Assembly: GCA_036746235.1 (NCBI GenBank)
Contig: DAIOEN010000077.1
Span: forward strand, 1-30,594
DNA from: CALARM01 sp036746235
GTDB taxonomy: Bacteria; Vulcanimicrobiota; SpSt-956; JAKJGF01
Reading direction: 5' to 3'
DNA length: 30,594 nucleotides
Shown here: positions 23,262-30,594 of the stretch, in pieces
Numbering within the stretch: position 1 is the stretch's first letter
Layout: every line of letters begins with the position of its first letter
Position numbers and translations under genes: made by a program
Notes under the pieces: model-generated
Seen by the model: the letters and a program-made list of their open reading frames with translations, nothing else
Databases searched by the model: none
What the model was told of the DNA's origin: nothing

Positions 23262-24776
23262 ATGAATATCAATGTAAAAGAGGGTAACCTGCATGAAATA
23301 GCCTGTGATGCACTGATTATAGGGTTACACTCTGAACTGACCGGGTTACCTGATGAAATTATTAATCTGGATAAAGAATTAAAGGGGAAAATCAAATATA
23401 TATTCGACGAGAAAGAAATAACAGGAAAATCCGGTGAGATGACAGTAATTCACACTTTTCACGATATTAAACCCAAAAGAGTAGTTATTGCCGGTATGGG
23501 AAAATCGGAAGATATGAATACAAATCAGTTAAGAGAAACCTTTTCTATGGCTGTAAAAAAACTTAAAAGTACAGGATGCAAAAACCTGGCTATATTACCG
23601 CCTTATGTAGAAACATTCGATATAGAGGAAATCTCTTCTTCAATAGTAGAAGGTATATTACTTGGCCTTTACAATTTCACAAAATATCTCACCCTTGAAA
23701 AAAGCGAAAAAAAAATAGAAAATATAACATTTGCCATTCCTCCCGGTTATAAAATACTATCTAAAATGATTGCCCCCGGTATTAAATACGGCACCACAGT
23801 TTCGAAGAACGTAAATATAGTAAAAGACATATGTAATGAACCTTCGAACTATATGACTCCTGAAGTATTTGCAGAAGAGGCAAAAAAAATCTTTGAAGGT
23901 ACATCTGTAAAATGTACTGTTCTGAATGAAAAAGAAATTGCTGAAAACAACATGAATTTACTTCTTGCTGTCGGTCAGGGCAGTATTACTCCTCCAAGGC
24001 TTGTTGTGCTTGAATATATAAAAGATAAAAATGCTCCTGTAATCGGGCTGGTAGGAAAAGGTATAACCTTTGATACGGGAGGAATAACATTAAAACAGAG
24101 TAAATCCACACTTTTTGAAATGAAAAGGGATCTAACAGGCGGAGCCGTAGTAATGGGCATAATGAAAACACTGGAAGAATTTAACTGTCCTTTAAACTGT
24201 GTGGCAGTAATACCACTGGCAGAAAATGCCATTGGCAACAGATCCTGCAAACCGGGAGACATCTTTTATTCCATGTCAGGAAAAACGGTGGAAATATTTG
24301 ATACTGACTGTGAAGGAAGACTCATCCTGGCAGACGCTTTTACGTACATACAAAAACATTATTCTCCGAAACTGATTATAGATCTTGCCACACTGCTTAA
24401 TCTTGGTTCCGTCATGGGGTTAAACAGGGTTCCTTTCTTTACGAATTCAGAAGAACTTGTACCGAAACTTCAGGAAGCATCAAGGATTACAGGTGAAGAA
24501 GTATGGCAGATGCCTCTTGACAGAAAATTCAGAGAAAGAATTATGAGCCATTTTGCAGATAGAAAGAATAGGAGCTATAAAGACCCTCAGACTATAGCAA
24601 TAGCTCTATTCCTGGAAGATTTTATAGATAAGGGAGTAGAATGGTTACATATAGATTTAGCGGCAGTAGATACAAAATATGGAGACAGATCTTATGTTTC
24701 CCGTGGAAGTACCGCTTTCGGAGTAAGACTTGTAACCAGGTTGCTCTTCGACTTACTGGAAAAGTATCATAAGTGA
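23262..24776 (+). CDS. pepA: Leucyl aminopeptidase (M17 family)
   Basis: Cytosolic two-metal aminopeptidase removing N-terminal residues from peptides; the family forms hexamers. The 504-residue protein has the usual N-terminal domain and the catalytic C-terminal domain. Metal ligands and active residues occur at family spacing: K266 (VGKGITFDTGG), D271, K278, D290, D349 and E351, with R353. The normally invariant signature NTDAEGRL reads DTDCEGRL here, with both changes outside the ligands. AENAIGNRSCKPGD and WLHIDLA also match the family. A ribosome site (GGAGATG) is near the ATG. The stop codon is part of an AAGTGA-type repeat. It could also be called leucine aminopeptidase LAP; substrate preference is not evident. 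Confidence 0.92.
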   Translation: MNINVKEGNLHEIACDALIIGLHSELTGLPDEIINLDKELKGKIKYIFDEKEITGKSGEMTVIHTFHDIKPKRVVIAGMGKSEDMNTNQLRETFSMAVKKLKSTGCKNLAILPPYVETFDIEEISSSIVEGILLGLYNFTKYLTLEKSEKKIENITFAIPPGYKILSKMIAPGIKYGTTVSKNVNIVKDICNEPSNYMTPEVFAEEAKKIFEGTSVKCTVLNEKEIAENNMNLLLAVGQGSITPPRLVVLEYIKDKNAPVIGLVGKGITFDTGGITLKQSKSTLFEMKRDLTGGAVVMGIMKTLEEFNCPLNCVAVIPLAENAIGNRSCKPGDIFYSMSGKTVEIFDTDCEGRLILADAFTYIQKHYSPKLIIDLATLLNLGSVMGLNRVPFFTNSEELVPKLQEASRITGEEVWQMPLDRKFRERIMSHFADRKNRSYKDPQTIAIALFLEDFIDKGVEWLHIDLAAVDTKYGDRSYVSRGSTAFGVRLVTRLLFDLLEKYHK

Positions 24777-24861
24777 GATAAGTGATAAGTGAGTCGTGAG
24801 TCGTGAGTTGTGAAGCAAGAGCACGAGTTTCCACTCACGACTCACTGTTCACGACTCACTA
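24771..24861. repeat. GTGAGTC-type inverted repeat spanning two converging stop codons
   Basis: AGTGAGTCGTGAGT (24788-24801) and its exact reverse complement (24833-24846) flank a 31-base centre. Further copies lie outside, at 24850-24860 on the right and as AAGTGA words on the left. The stop of the aminopeptidase gene and that of the HEAT gene both fall within the array. It is a candidate two-way terminator. Confidence 0.88.
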
Positions 24862-25629
24862 TCTTTCCAGATCCCTTATAACCTTTAAAAGAAGTTCTTC
24901 TACTCTTATATCCAGTTCTTTATCCAGAGCTCTTCTGAGTGCATCAAGAGATCTTTTATCTTTCAATTTGCCGAGAGCTGTCACTGCATTAAATCTTATC
25001 ATTTTGTCAGTATTTTCTACTTCTTTTATTATTATATGAACCTGTTCTTCCGCTCCCTGTTTTACAAGAGAAAAAGCAGACCATATAACTACAAGTTTAT
25101 TCGTTTCATCAAGGGCTTTATAGAGGGTATTCATTAAAACCTTTTTATCTTCATCTGTAGACGGTTCTATAACACCAAGGGCTTCTACTATTCTTATCTT
25201 TACGGTATCTGCAGAATCAAATAAAACCTTACACATAGGTTTTATTATTTTAGACCCGCCGATTTTATGGAGTGACCTTGTAGCGGCATAACTTACCCTC
25301 ATTACACTGTCTTCCAGAGCTTTGATAAGATGGGGTATAGCTTCTTCAGCGCCAAGTATGCCGAGGGCAAAGGATGCTTCTTCTCTGACTTTGGGAGATG
25401 AATCTGATAGAGCTTTTATAATTGCATCTATAGATTGTCCGGATTTCAACTTGACCAGAGCAGTAATAGCCTGACACCTTACATTTTCATTCTCATCATT
25501 GAGAACATTAATTAAAATCTTTATTGCTGTTTCGCCGCCGATTCGCTCTACTGCCTGAACTGCCTGCTGACGATGAAACCATACGGTGGATTTCAATGCA
25601 TTCAGAAGAGGTTCAAACTGTTGTTCCAT
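24859..25629 (-). CDS. HEAT-repeat protein (PBS-lyase type)
   Basis: A 256-residue soluble protein made of about eight HEAT-like helix pairs of roughly 30 residues. They have the recurring form VR..A..ALGKL....A...L..AL.D, for example KVREEASFALGILGAEEAIPHLIKALED and MIRFNAVTALGKLKDKRSLDALRRAL. Such arrays serve as protein-binding scaffolds or, in bilin lyases, help attach pigments. There is no phycobilin gene here, so scaffold is the safer reading. No signal peptide. It converges with the aminopeptidase gene. The ribosome site is weak (AGGGTAA). Confidence 0.87.
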   Translation of the reverse strand: MEQQFEPLLNALKSTVWFHRQQAVQAVERIGGETAIKILINVLNDENENVRCQAITALVKLKSGQSIDAIIKALSDSSPKVREEASFALGILGAEEAIPHLIKALEDSVMRVSYAATRSLHKIGGSKIIKPMCKVLFDSADTVKIRIVEALGVIEPSTDEDKKVLMNTLYKALDETNKLVVIWSAFSLVKQGAEEQVHIIIKEVENTDKMIRFNAVTALGKLKDKRSLDALRRALDKELDIRVEELLLKVIRDLER

Positions 25630-25851
25630 ATGAAATTACCCTGTAATAAAATATTGTCCTTTCCTTTATTTAACAATTCTTTTATAATTTTTTATAATAT
25701 TCTTCTTCTACGTTTCGATTTCCTTTTTTTCTATCTTTAATTGTTTCATAATTTAATGGTATAGGAATTTTCATTTTTAATGTTGCAAAATAAAGCTTTA
25801 GATGAAAATTATGTATAAGCAATTTATCTAAATAATTTATTATACAAATAC

Positions 25852-25872
25852 AAAAAGGACCTTACGGCCCTT
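25852..25872 (-). terminator. Terminator of the tRNA-Ser gene
   Basis: On the minus strand AAGGGCC, loop GTAA, GGTCCTT (one G-T pair), followed by a run of five T. It lies directly after the tRNA CCA end. Confidence 0.85.
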
Positions 25873-25873
25873 C

Positions 25874-25959
25874 TGGCGGAGGAAGAGGGATTCGAACCCC
25901 CACGGCTTTCGCCTACACCGATTTTCAAGACCGGCCCCTTACCGTTCGGACATTCCTCC
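25874..25959 (-). tRNA. tRNA-Ser(UGA)
   Basis: The 86-base minus-strand sequence folds as a class II tRNA. Acceptor arms GGAGGAA and TTCCTCC pair fully, discriminator G and the encoded CCA follow, and the T-loop is TTCGAAT. The anticodon loop CTTGAAA gives anticodon UGA on a five-pair stem with one wobble. A long variable arm (GGCGAAAGCC region) identifies serine. It reads UCA and probably other UCN codons. Confidence 0.96.
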
Positions 25960-25980
25960 TGATTATTCTTTCAGATAGTT

Positions 25981-26010
25981 AGTATATCAAAAGTATCTAT
26001 CATATGTCAA
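25981..26010 (-). promoter_or_regulatory. Promoter of the tRNA-Ser gene
   Basis: Perfect TTGACA (26005-26010), 18-base spacer, TATACT (25981-25986), ending 21 bases before the mature tRNA start. Confidence 0.75.
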
Positions 26011-26076
26011 TATGAAAAAGGAGTTTTATCTGATTTGTTGAACTTTATTTATATTATATTCAAAGAGGGGAGAAAC

Positions 26077-26589
26077 ATGAAACTTTCTTATATATTAATA
26101 GTCACTGTAATTCTTACGGGAATGGCAGCAGCGTGGAATAACGGATACTATATAAATTCACAGGGATTATGGATAGTTCCTTCTATAAATACCGTTCCAT
26201 CATTATTACTTTATACGGGCATGAAAGAAGATGATGCCAGAAAAGCTTTAAATAGAGAGCCTCTTCACACCAGAACAGGCCCTGAAGGAAATAAAATATT
26301 AAGTTATAACGATATAAGTGAACCGTCAGGGTTTGATCTCTATATAAGAAAAGACAGAATCGTTGCCATCTGTGTCTATACACAGAATATACCGGATAAT
26401 AACGGAATACATACAGGGTCAGATAAATCACTGGTAATAGAAAAATACGGACAACCCTGTAAAAAAGAAACAATAAGCGGTCATGGCAGTGGCATTACCT
26501 ATGAAGAAAAAATGGGGAATATATTTTTCCGTTTGAATTCAAATGATAAAATAGAAGAAATTATTATTTATCTTAAAGGACAGTGGTAA
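26077..26589 (+). CDS. Small secreted protein of unknown function
   Basis: The ATG at 26077 has a strong ribosome site (GAGGGGAG) and starts a signal peptide (MKLSYILIVTVILTGMAAA). The mature part is about 150 residues with two similar segments. MKEDDARKALNREPLHTR with ...DLYIRKDRIVAICVY is followed by SDKSLVIEKYGQPCKKE with ...NIFFRLNSNDKIEEIIIYL. This double pattern (helix ending G-x-P, then a hairpin of strands) resembles the CAP-associated and SmpA-like repeats in secreted proteins; the likeness is by eye only. An in-frame TTG at 26035 would add 14 residues and spoil the signal peptide. Function unknown. Confidence 0.72.
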   Translation: MKLSYILIVTVILTGMAAAWNNGYYINSQGLWIVPSINTVPSLLLYTGMKEDDARKALNREPLHTRTGPEGNKILSYNDISEPSGFDLYIRKDRIVAICVYTQNIPDNNGIHTGSDKSLVIEKYGQPCKKETISGHGSGITYEEKMGNIFFRLNSNDKIEEIIIYLKGQW

Positions 26590-26720
26590 CCTTAAAAATC
26601 TCTGTTGATTTTATCCTGTTTCTGACTTATAATATTTTTAAATTTTAATTGAAATTCAGGGTGAAGAAAGGCATCCTTTGAAATTGCATAAAACGTTTAA
26701 GATTTCATAAATAGAAGATT

Positions 26721-28745
26721 ATGGCCAGAAGATGCCCGAATTGTAACGAAATGACCGATTCTCATGATATCTGTGCCAACTGTGGCATTACCCTTCCTTC
26801 TGAAGAGGTAGTTAAAAAGAAAAAACCAAAAGCTGAAATTACAGGTATCCTGTCTGTAAGCCCTAAATCTATAGAACTGACAGAGCTCAGAAGAAGTGAA
26901 GTCAAAGAAACTTATTTACTTTTAACGAGAACAGATTTTGAAAGTGATAAGTTCTCCGGTACAATAAAAACACCCGATATACCGGGATTTAAAGTAAAGT
27001 CTGAAACATTTGAAGGTTTAAGAAACGTCATAAATGTTCAGGTAGAAGCAAAACAGTTAGAAGTAGGCCAGATGTATGAAGGTTTTGTAGAGATAACCTC
27101 TACAATCGGAGAAGCCAGAATCCCTGTTCAACTTGGCATATCAGGGGATTCCCCTCAACTGGGACTCGATACAAATCAGTTGCAGATTAATATGAACAAA
27201 AAAGAAAAAAGTGCAATCTTCAATATAGTAAATGTAGGATGCGGAACTCTCATAGGTTCTATAAAATCAAAAACTTCCTGGCTTACAATAGACGAATCCT
27301 CTTTTTCTCTCGGTAAAGACAGCACAGCAGAAATAGAAGTTTCAATAGATAAAAGAGAAATGGCAAAAATCGAAAGAGGAGGAAGAATAAGTCTTGAAGG
27401 AACTGTCAGTTTAGAAACAAATGCGGGAGATGAAGAAATAAAAGTAGTTGTTTATTTAAATCCAAGGAAAACGTGGGAAGATTATAAAGCTTATGTACCT
27501 GTAGCTGCTGTAACTCTGGTTATACTGATTATTATAATGATAGGATATCCCATCATTAAAAAAATTATCACACCGAAAGAAATTAGAAAAACAGGTATAT
27601 GGGGTGAATTACTGGGACCTTCAGGCAGCAAAAAAATGACTGAAATTAAATGGAATCCTTTCAGAGAACCTGAAAAACTGGTTTTTACTGCCATGAAAGC
27701 CAACGAGGGACAGTTATGTGAAGTAAAACTTGATACAATGGAATTAAAGACTATTTCTCCTACTTCAAAAAATAGAATATATACTCCTGCCTGTTCCCCT
27801 GACGGCTATCTTTTTGCCATTGGTATAGCCCCTCCCGGTTCAGGTACTCCTGATGGCAAGGATAAATGTGTCAATCTTGCCATTGTGAATGAACAGAATA
27901 CACCGGCTGATATAATAACAGATTATAATCCACAGAGTAATGTTATGAAAATTGCCTGCGATCCGGCGTGGTCTCCCGATGGTTTAAAAATTGTTTTTGT
28001 AAAAACAGCATCACCTATTGCATTACATGGTGACGTTATGATTGTAGAATATAATAATGCTGACCCATATTCTGTATCAGACCTGCAGGAGAAAAATATT
28101 CACATAATTGGTAAAACTCCTAAATGGTCATCAGATAGTAATAAAATACTTCTGGAAGATCTGAATAAAGAGATATATATTATTGAACCTCAGGGCAGGG
28201 ATAAAGAAGCTCTTATTACAAAATTGACCAGCAGTAAAGATTTTAATGCATCTTCTCCATCATGGTCAGATGATGATAAGTTAATAGTTTTCACAAGGCC
28301 TGTAGAGAAGGAGAGTAAAGATACGAGTGATATTTATATTATGAATGGTGACGGGAAAGATATAAAATCCGTAATAGCCAGACCTGAGTATGAAGATGCA
28401 AATCCTGACTTTTCACCTGACGGAAAGTTAATAGCTTTTGATTCTACAAAATACGGTGAAGAAAACGGTGATATTTATATAGTTGGAGTAGACGGGAAAG
28501 AGCTGAAGAATATAACGAATACTCAGGAGCAAACTGAACGATGTCCTGTATGGTCACCTGATGGTAAAAAGATAGCCTATCTCGGAAAGAATAATAAAGG
28601 ATGGCAAATATATGTAGTAAATACAGGCGATAAAAAATTAATCCCCACAGAATTAACAAATGATGACTATGAACACAGTGTACCAATCTGGTGGGTTCCT
28701 CAATATTATGATAGATTTCGAAAAAATTCAGGAGAAAAAAAGTAA
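26721..28745 (+). CDS. Zinc ribbon, BACON-like domains, membrane segment and PD40 propeller protein
   Basis: The 674-residue protein starts with a zinc ribbon (C5, C8, C18, C21). Two Ig-like beta domains follow (about 42-140 and 145-246), the second with the BACON/ASPM-like pattern NIVNVGCGTL..SIKSKTSWLTID. One membrane segment lies at about 259-279. The C-terminal half is a TolB/PD40-type propeller (blades with SPDGKLIAFDS, GDIYIVGVDGKELKNIT and WSPDGKKIAYLG). With the zinc ribbon inside the cell, the propeller would be outside. It sits 60 bases before the zinc ribbon-kinase-FGE gene on the same strand, and both share zinc ribbon starts, so a joint signalling role is plausible. No enzyme motif is seen. 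Confidence 0.82.
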   Translation: MARRCPNCNEMTDSHDICANCGITLPSEEVVKKKKPKAEITGILSVSPKSIELTELRRSEVKETYLLLTRTDFESDKFSGTIKTPDIPGFKVKSETFEGLRNVINVQVEAKQLEVGQMYEGFVEITSTIGEARIPVQLGISGDSPQLGLDTNQLQINMNKKEKSAIFNIVNVGCGTLIGSIKSKTSWLTIDESSFSLGKDSTAEIEVSIDKREMAKIERGGRISLEGTVSLETNAGDEEIKVVVYLNPRKTWEDYKAYVPVAAVTLVILIIIMIGYPIIKKIITPKEIRKTGIWGELLGPSGSKKMTEIKWNPFREPEKLVFTAMKANEGQLCEVKLDTMELKTISPTSKNRIYTPACSPDGYLFAIGIAPPGSGTPDGKDKCVNLAIVNEQNTPADIITDYNPQSNVMKIACDPAWSPDGLKIVFVKTASPIALHGDVMIVEYNNADPYSVSDLQEKNIHIIGKTPKWSSDSNKILLEDLNKEIYIIEPQGRDKEALITKLTSSKDFNASSPSWSDDDKLIVFTRPVEKESKDTSDIYIMNGDGKDIKSVIARPEYEDANPDFSPDGKLIAFDSTKYGEENGDIYIVGVDGKELKNITNTQEQTERCPVWSPDGKKIAYLGKNNKGWQIYVVNTGDKKLIPTELTNDDYEHSVPIWWVPQYYDRFRKNSGEKK

Positions 28746-28805
28746 ATCAGCGGTCAGATTTTATAAAATTTAGCTGATAGCTAAAACTGAAGGCTTAACG
28801 ATATT

Positions 28806-30545
28806 ATGTCAATAATATGCAATAGCTGCAATATCCCTAATAAAGATGAAGCATTATATTGTAATAAATGCGGTGCCAGACTTGTAGAAACAACGCTCAC
28901 TGAAGGAAAAATTCTGGATAAAAGATATGAAATACTGGAACTAATTAAAACCGGTGGAATGGGTGCCGTTTATAAAGCCAGAGATGACAGACTTACTCAG
29001 ATATGTGCTGTTAAAGAACTGTTAAGTTCCTCAATAGATGATGAGGAATATGCAGTTAAACGGTTTCATGAAGAAGCAAAAATACTTGCCTCGCTGAGAC
29101 ACAGTAATCTTCCCAGAGTGATAGATCATTTCACTGAACACGGAAAATACTATCTTGTCATGGATTTTATAGACGGACAGGATCTGGAGACAATATTAAA
29201 TACCTCAAACAGAGGAGGACTTGATGAGGATAAGGTAATAGAATATACAAAACAATTGCTCGATGTGTTTATTTATCTTCATTCGCAAAATCCACCGGTA
29301 GTGTATCGTGATCTCAAACCTTCAAATATAATGGTTCAATCTTCTGACGGAAGAATAATTTTAATAGATTTTGGTATAGCCAGAACAGTTCGCCCTGGTT
29401 CACTCACAAAAAAAACCGGTATAGGAACAGAAGGATATATAGCACCGGAACAATATACAGGGAAACCTGAACCGGCAAGTGACATTTATTCTCTTGGTGC
29501 TACCATACATCATCTTATTACAGGCCAGAAGCCTCTTATCCCTTTCAATTTCAAACCTGTTAAAGAATTAAAACCATGTATATCAGAAGGATTTCATAAT
29601 ATTATTATGAAATCACTGCAAATGAAACCTGAAGCCAGATTTACCGCTCAGGAGATGAAAAAAGCCGTTTATGGATTAAAAAGAACAGAAATATATAAAC
29701 AGGACATTTCACCTGGTTCATATTCGAATCCTAAAACAGAATCACCACGTAAAGGTTTTTTTTCTTATTTTTCTTTAACCAGAAAAATCAGAGCAACTTC
29801 TGATGAAACAATAGTAAATTCCGAAGATAAATCATCTATGATTCTAATCCCTAAAGGCTATTTTTTCATGGGTGATAACAATTCCGAGTCAAATGAATGT
29901 CCTGAGCGTAAAATCTTTTTAGATGATTATTATATAGACACATACCCTGTTACAAATATTCAGTATAATATATTTATAAAAAATACATCCTATGAGTCAC
30001 AGGGAAAATGGTGGAAATACTTTTCAGAAAAGACAGAAAATCATCCTGTAATAAATATAAGCTGGCAGGATGCAAAAGCTTATGCCGACTGGGCAGGTAA
30101 AAGACTTCTCAGTGAGGCAGAATGGGAGAAAGCTGCGAGAGGGACTGACAGAAGAAAATATCCCTGGGGAAACAAATGGGATAAGAATTTATGTAATAAC
30201 AGGGAACTGGATATTAGAGAATTAAAAGAGAAAATGTCAGATATAGTAAACGGTAGAGGAACATTACCTGTCGGATCTTTTCCCGGTGGTGCAAGTCCAT
30301 ATGGTGTAATGGATATGGCAGGTCAGGTAATTGAATGGTGCTCTGACTGGTATGATCCCCATTATTATAAATATAATATCAAAGAAAATCCTCCGGGACC
30401 AAAGTCAGGAAGAGAAAAAGTATTGAGAGGAGGATGCTGGTATAGCAGTATTCCTCTGTTCTGCAACTGTACCCACAGAGACTTTTTCCCTCCCTATGAT
30501 GCACACTGGTTTTATGGCTTCAGATGTGCTAAAGGAGTAACTTAG
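28806..30545 (+). CDS. Zinc ribbon-Ser/Thr kinase-FGE domain protein, paralogue of the one at 4820
   Basis: The 579-residue protein repeats the domain order of the gene at 4820: zinc ribbon C5, C8, C19 and C22 at identical positions, then a kinase (about 41-300) and an FGE-like domain (about 346-579). The kinase is intact: GGMGAVY, K70 (AVKEL), E90, YRDLKPSN with D169, DFG with D188 and IAPEQY. The FGE part keeps RLLSEAEWEKAARG and YGVMDMAGQVIEWCSDW. Around the catalytic site it reads GGCWYSSIPLFCNC, with cysteines not at the spacing of the true enzyme. No membrane segment. It probably phosphorylates proteins on Ser/Thr in response to something bound by its FGE domain; both partners are unknown. 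Confidence 0.9.
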   Translation: MSIICNSCNIPNKDEALYCNKCGARLVETTLTEGKILDKRYEILELIKTGGMGAVYKARDDRLTQICAVKELLSSSIDDEEYAVKRFHEEAKILASLRHSNLPRVIDHFTEHGKYYLVMDFIDGQDLETILNTSNRGGLDEDKVIEYTKQLLDVFIYLHSQNPPVVYRDLKPSNIMVQSSDGRIILIDFGIARTVRPGSLTKKTGIGTEGYIAPEQYTGKPEPASDIYSLGATIHHLITGQKPLIPFNFKPVKELKPCISEGFHNIIMKSLQMKPEARFTAQEMKKAVYGLKRTEIYKQDISPGSYSNPKTESPRKGFFSYFSLTRKIRATSDETIVNSEDKSSMILIPKGYFFMGDNNSESNECPERKIFLDDYYIDTYPVTNIQYNIFIKNTSYESQGKWWKYFSEKTENHPVINISWQDAKAYADWAGKRLLSEAEWEKAARGTDRRKYPWGNKWDKNLCNNRELDIRELKEKMSDIVNGRGTLPVGSFPGGASPYGVMDMAGQVIEWCSDWYDPHYYKYNIKENPPGPKSGREKVLRGGCWYSSIPLFCNCTHRDFFPPYDAHWFYGFRCAKGVT

Positions 30546-30594
30546 TACCGTAACAGGTAAAAGGGTACCCGTAAAAAGCTTCTGCCTGGCAGGC

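Noticed and set aside
24859..25629. Phycobilin lyase
   Set aside because: HEAT repeats of this type are called PBS-lyase repeats, but no pigment gene is near and the protein is only the repeat scaffold.
1..30594. Prophage or integrated plasmid
   Set aside because: No integrase, phage structural, replication or partition gene is present; housekeeping genes are spread across the window.

Overview
The window is AT-rich bacterial DNA, with arginine mostly encoded by AGA. It is dense in eukaryote-like signalling proteins: Ser/Thr kinases, FHA domains, formylglycine-generating-enzyme-like (FGE/SUMF1) domains, TPR and HEAT repeats, and TolB/PD40 propellers. It also carries toxin-antitoxin pairs, a REP-associated transposase and many short intergenic repeat words. 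This mix suits a large-genome uncultivated phylum of the Eremiobacterota/Riflebacteria/Wallbacteria kind, but no marker gene here fixes the taxonomy; that suggestion is inference.

Left part (1-4.7 kb): the start of lipA and all of lipB (lipoate synthesis), a hicB-hicA toxin-antitoxin pair behind a palindromic operator candidate, a solitary FGE-fold protein, an overlapping MNT-HEPN pair, a 56-residue charged protein on the minus strand, and a protein with an Hfq/LSm-like C-terminus. Next (4.8-13.5 kb): a zinc ribbon-kinase-FGE protein, the glycogen debranching enzyme GlgX, a REP-type transposase broken by an in-frame stop next to its own type of palindrome, an isochorismatase-like hydrolase, an unknown protein, a P-loop kinase, an AraC/GyrI-like regulator with a clear terminator, and an RlaP-like nucleotidyltransferase.

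Centre (13.6-21.4 kb, all minus strand): the most unusual block. In transcription order it has a secreted TPR-propeller protein, an FHA-FHA-FGE protein, a membrane kinase with a relic second N-lobe and TPRs on both sides of its membrane segment, a secreted repeat protein whose start overlaps the kinase gene, and a small 78-residue protein. It looks like a phosphorylation-based signalling unit reaching across the membrane.

Right part (21.6-30.6 kb): an APC-family amino acid permease followed by an M17 leucyl aminopeptidase (peptide and amino acid use), a convergent HEAT-repeat protein, tRNA-Ser(UGA) with a good promoter and terminator, a small secreted protein, a zinc ribbon-BACON-like-membrane-propeller protein, and a second zinc ribbon-kinase-FGE protein paralogous to the one at 4.8 kb.

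Running through the window are short palindromic or tandem repeat words (TGATCAG, GTGACGC, GTGAGTC, GTAGGGGCG) that sit between genes and often provide the stop codon of the gene beside them.
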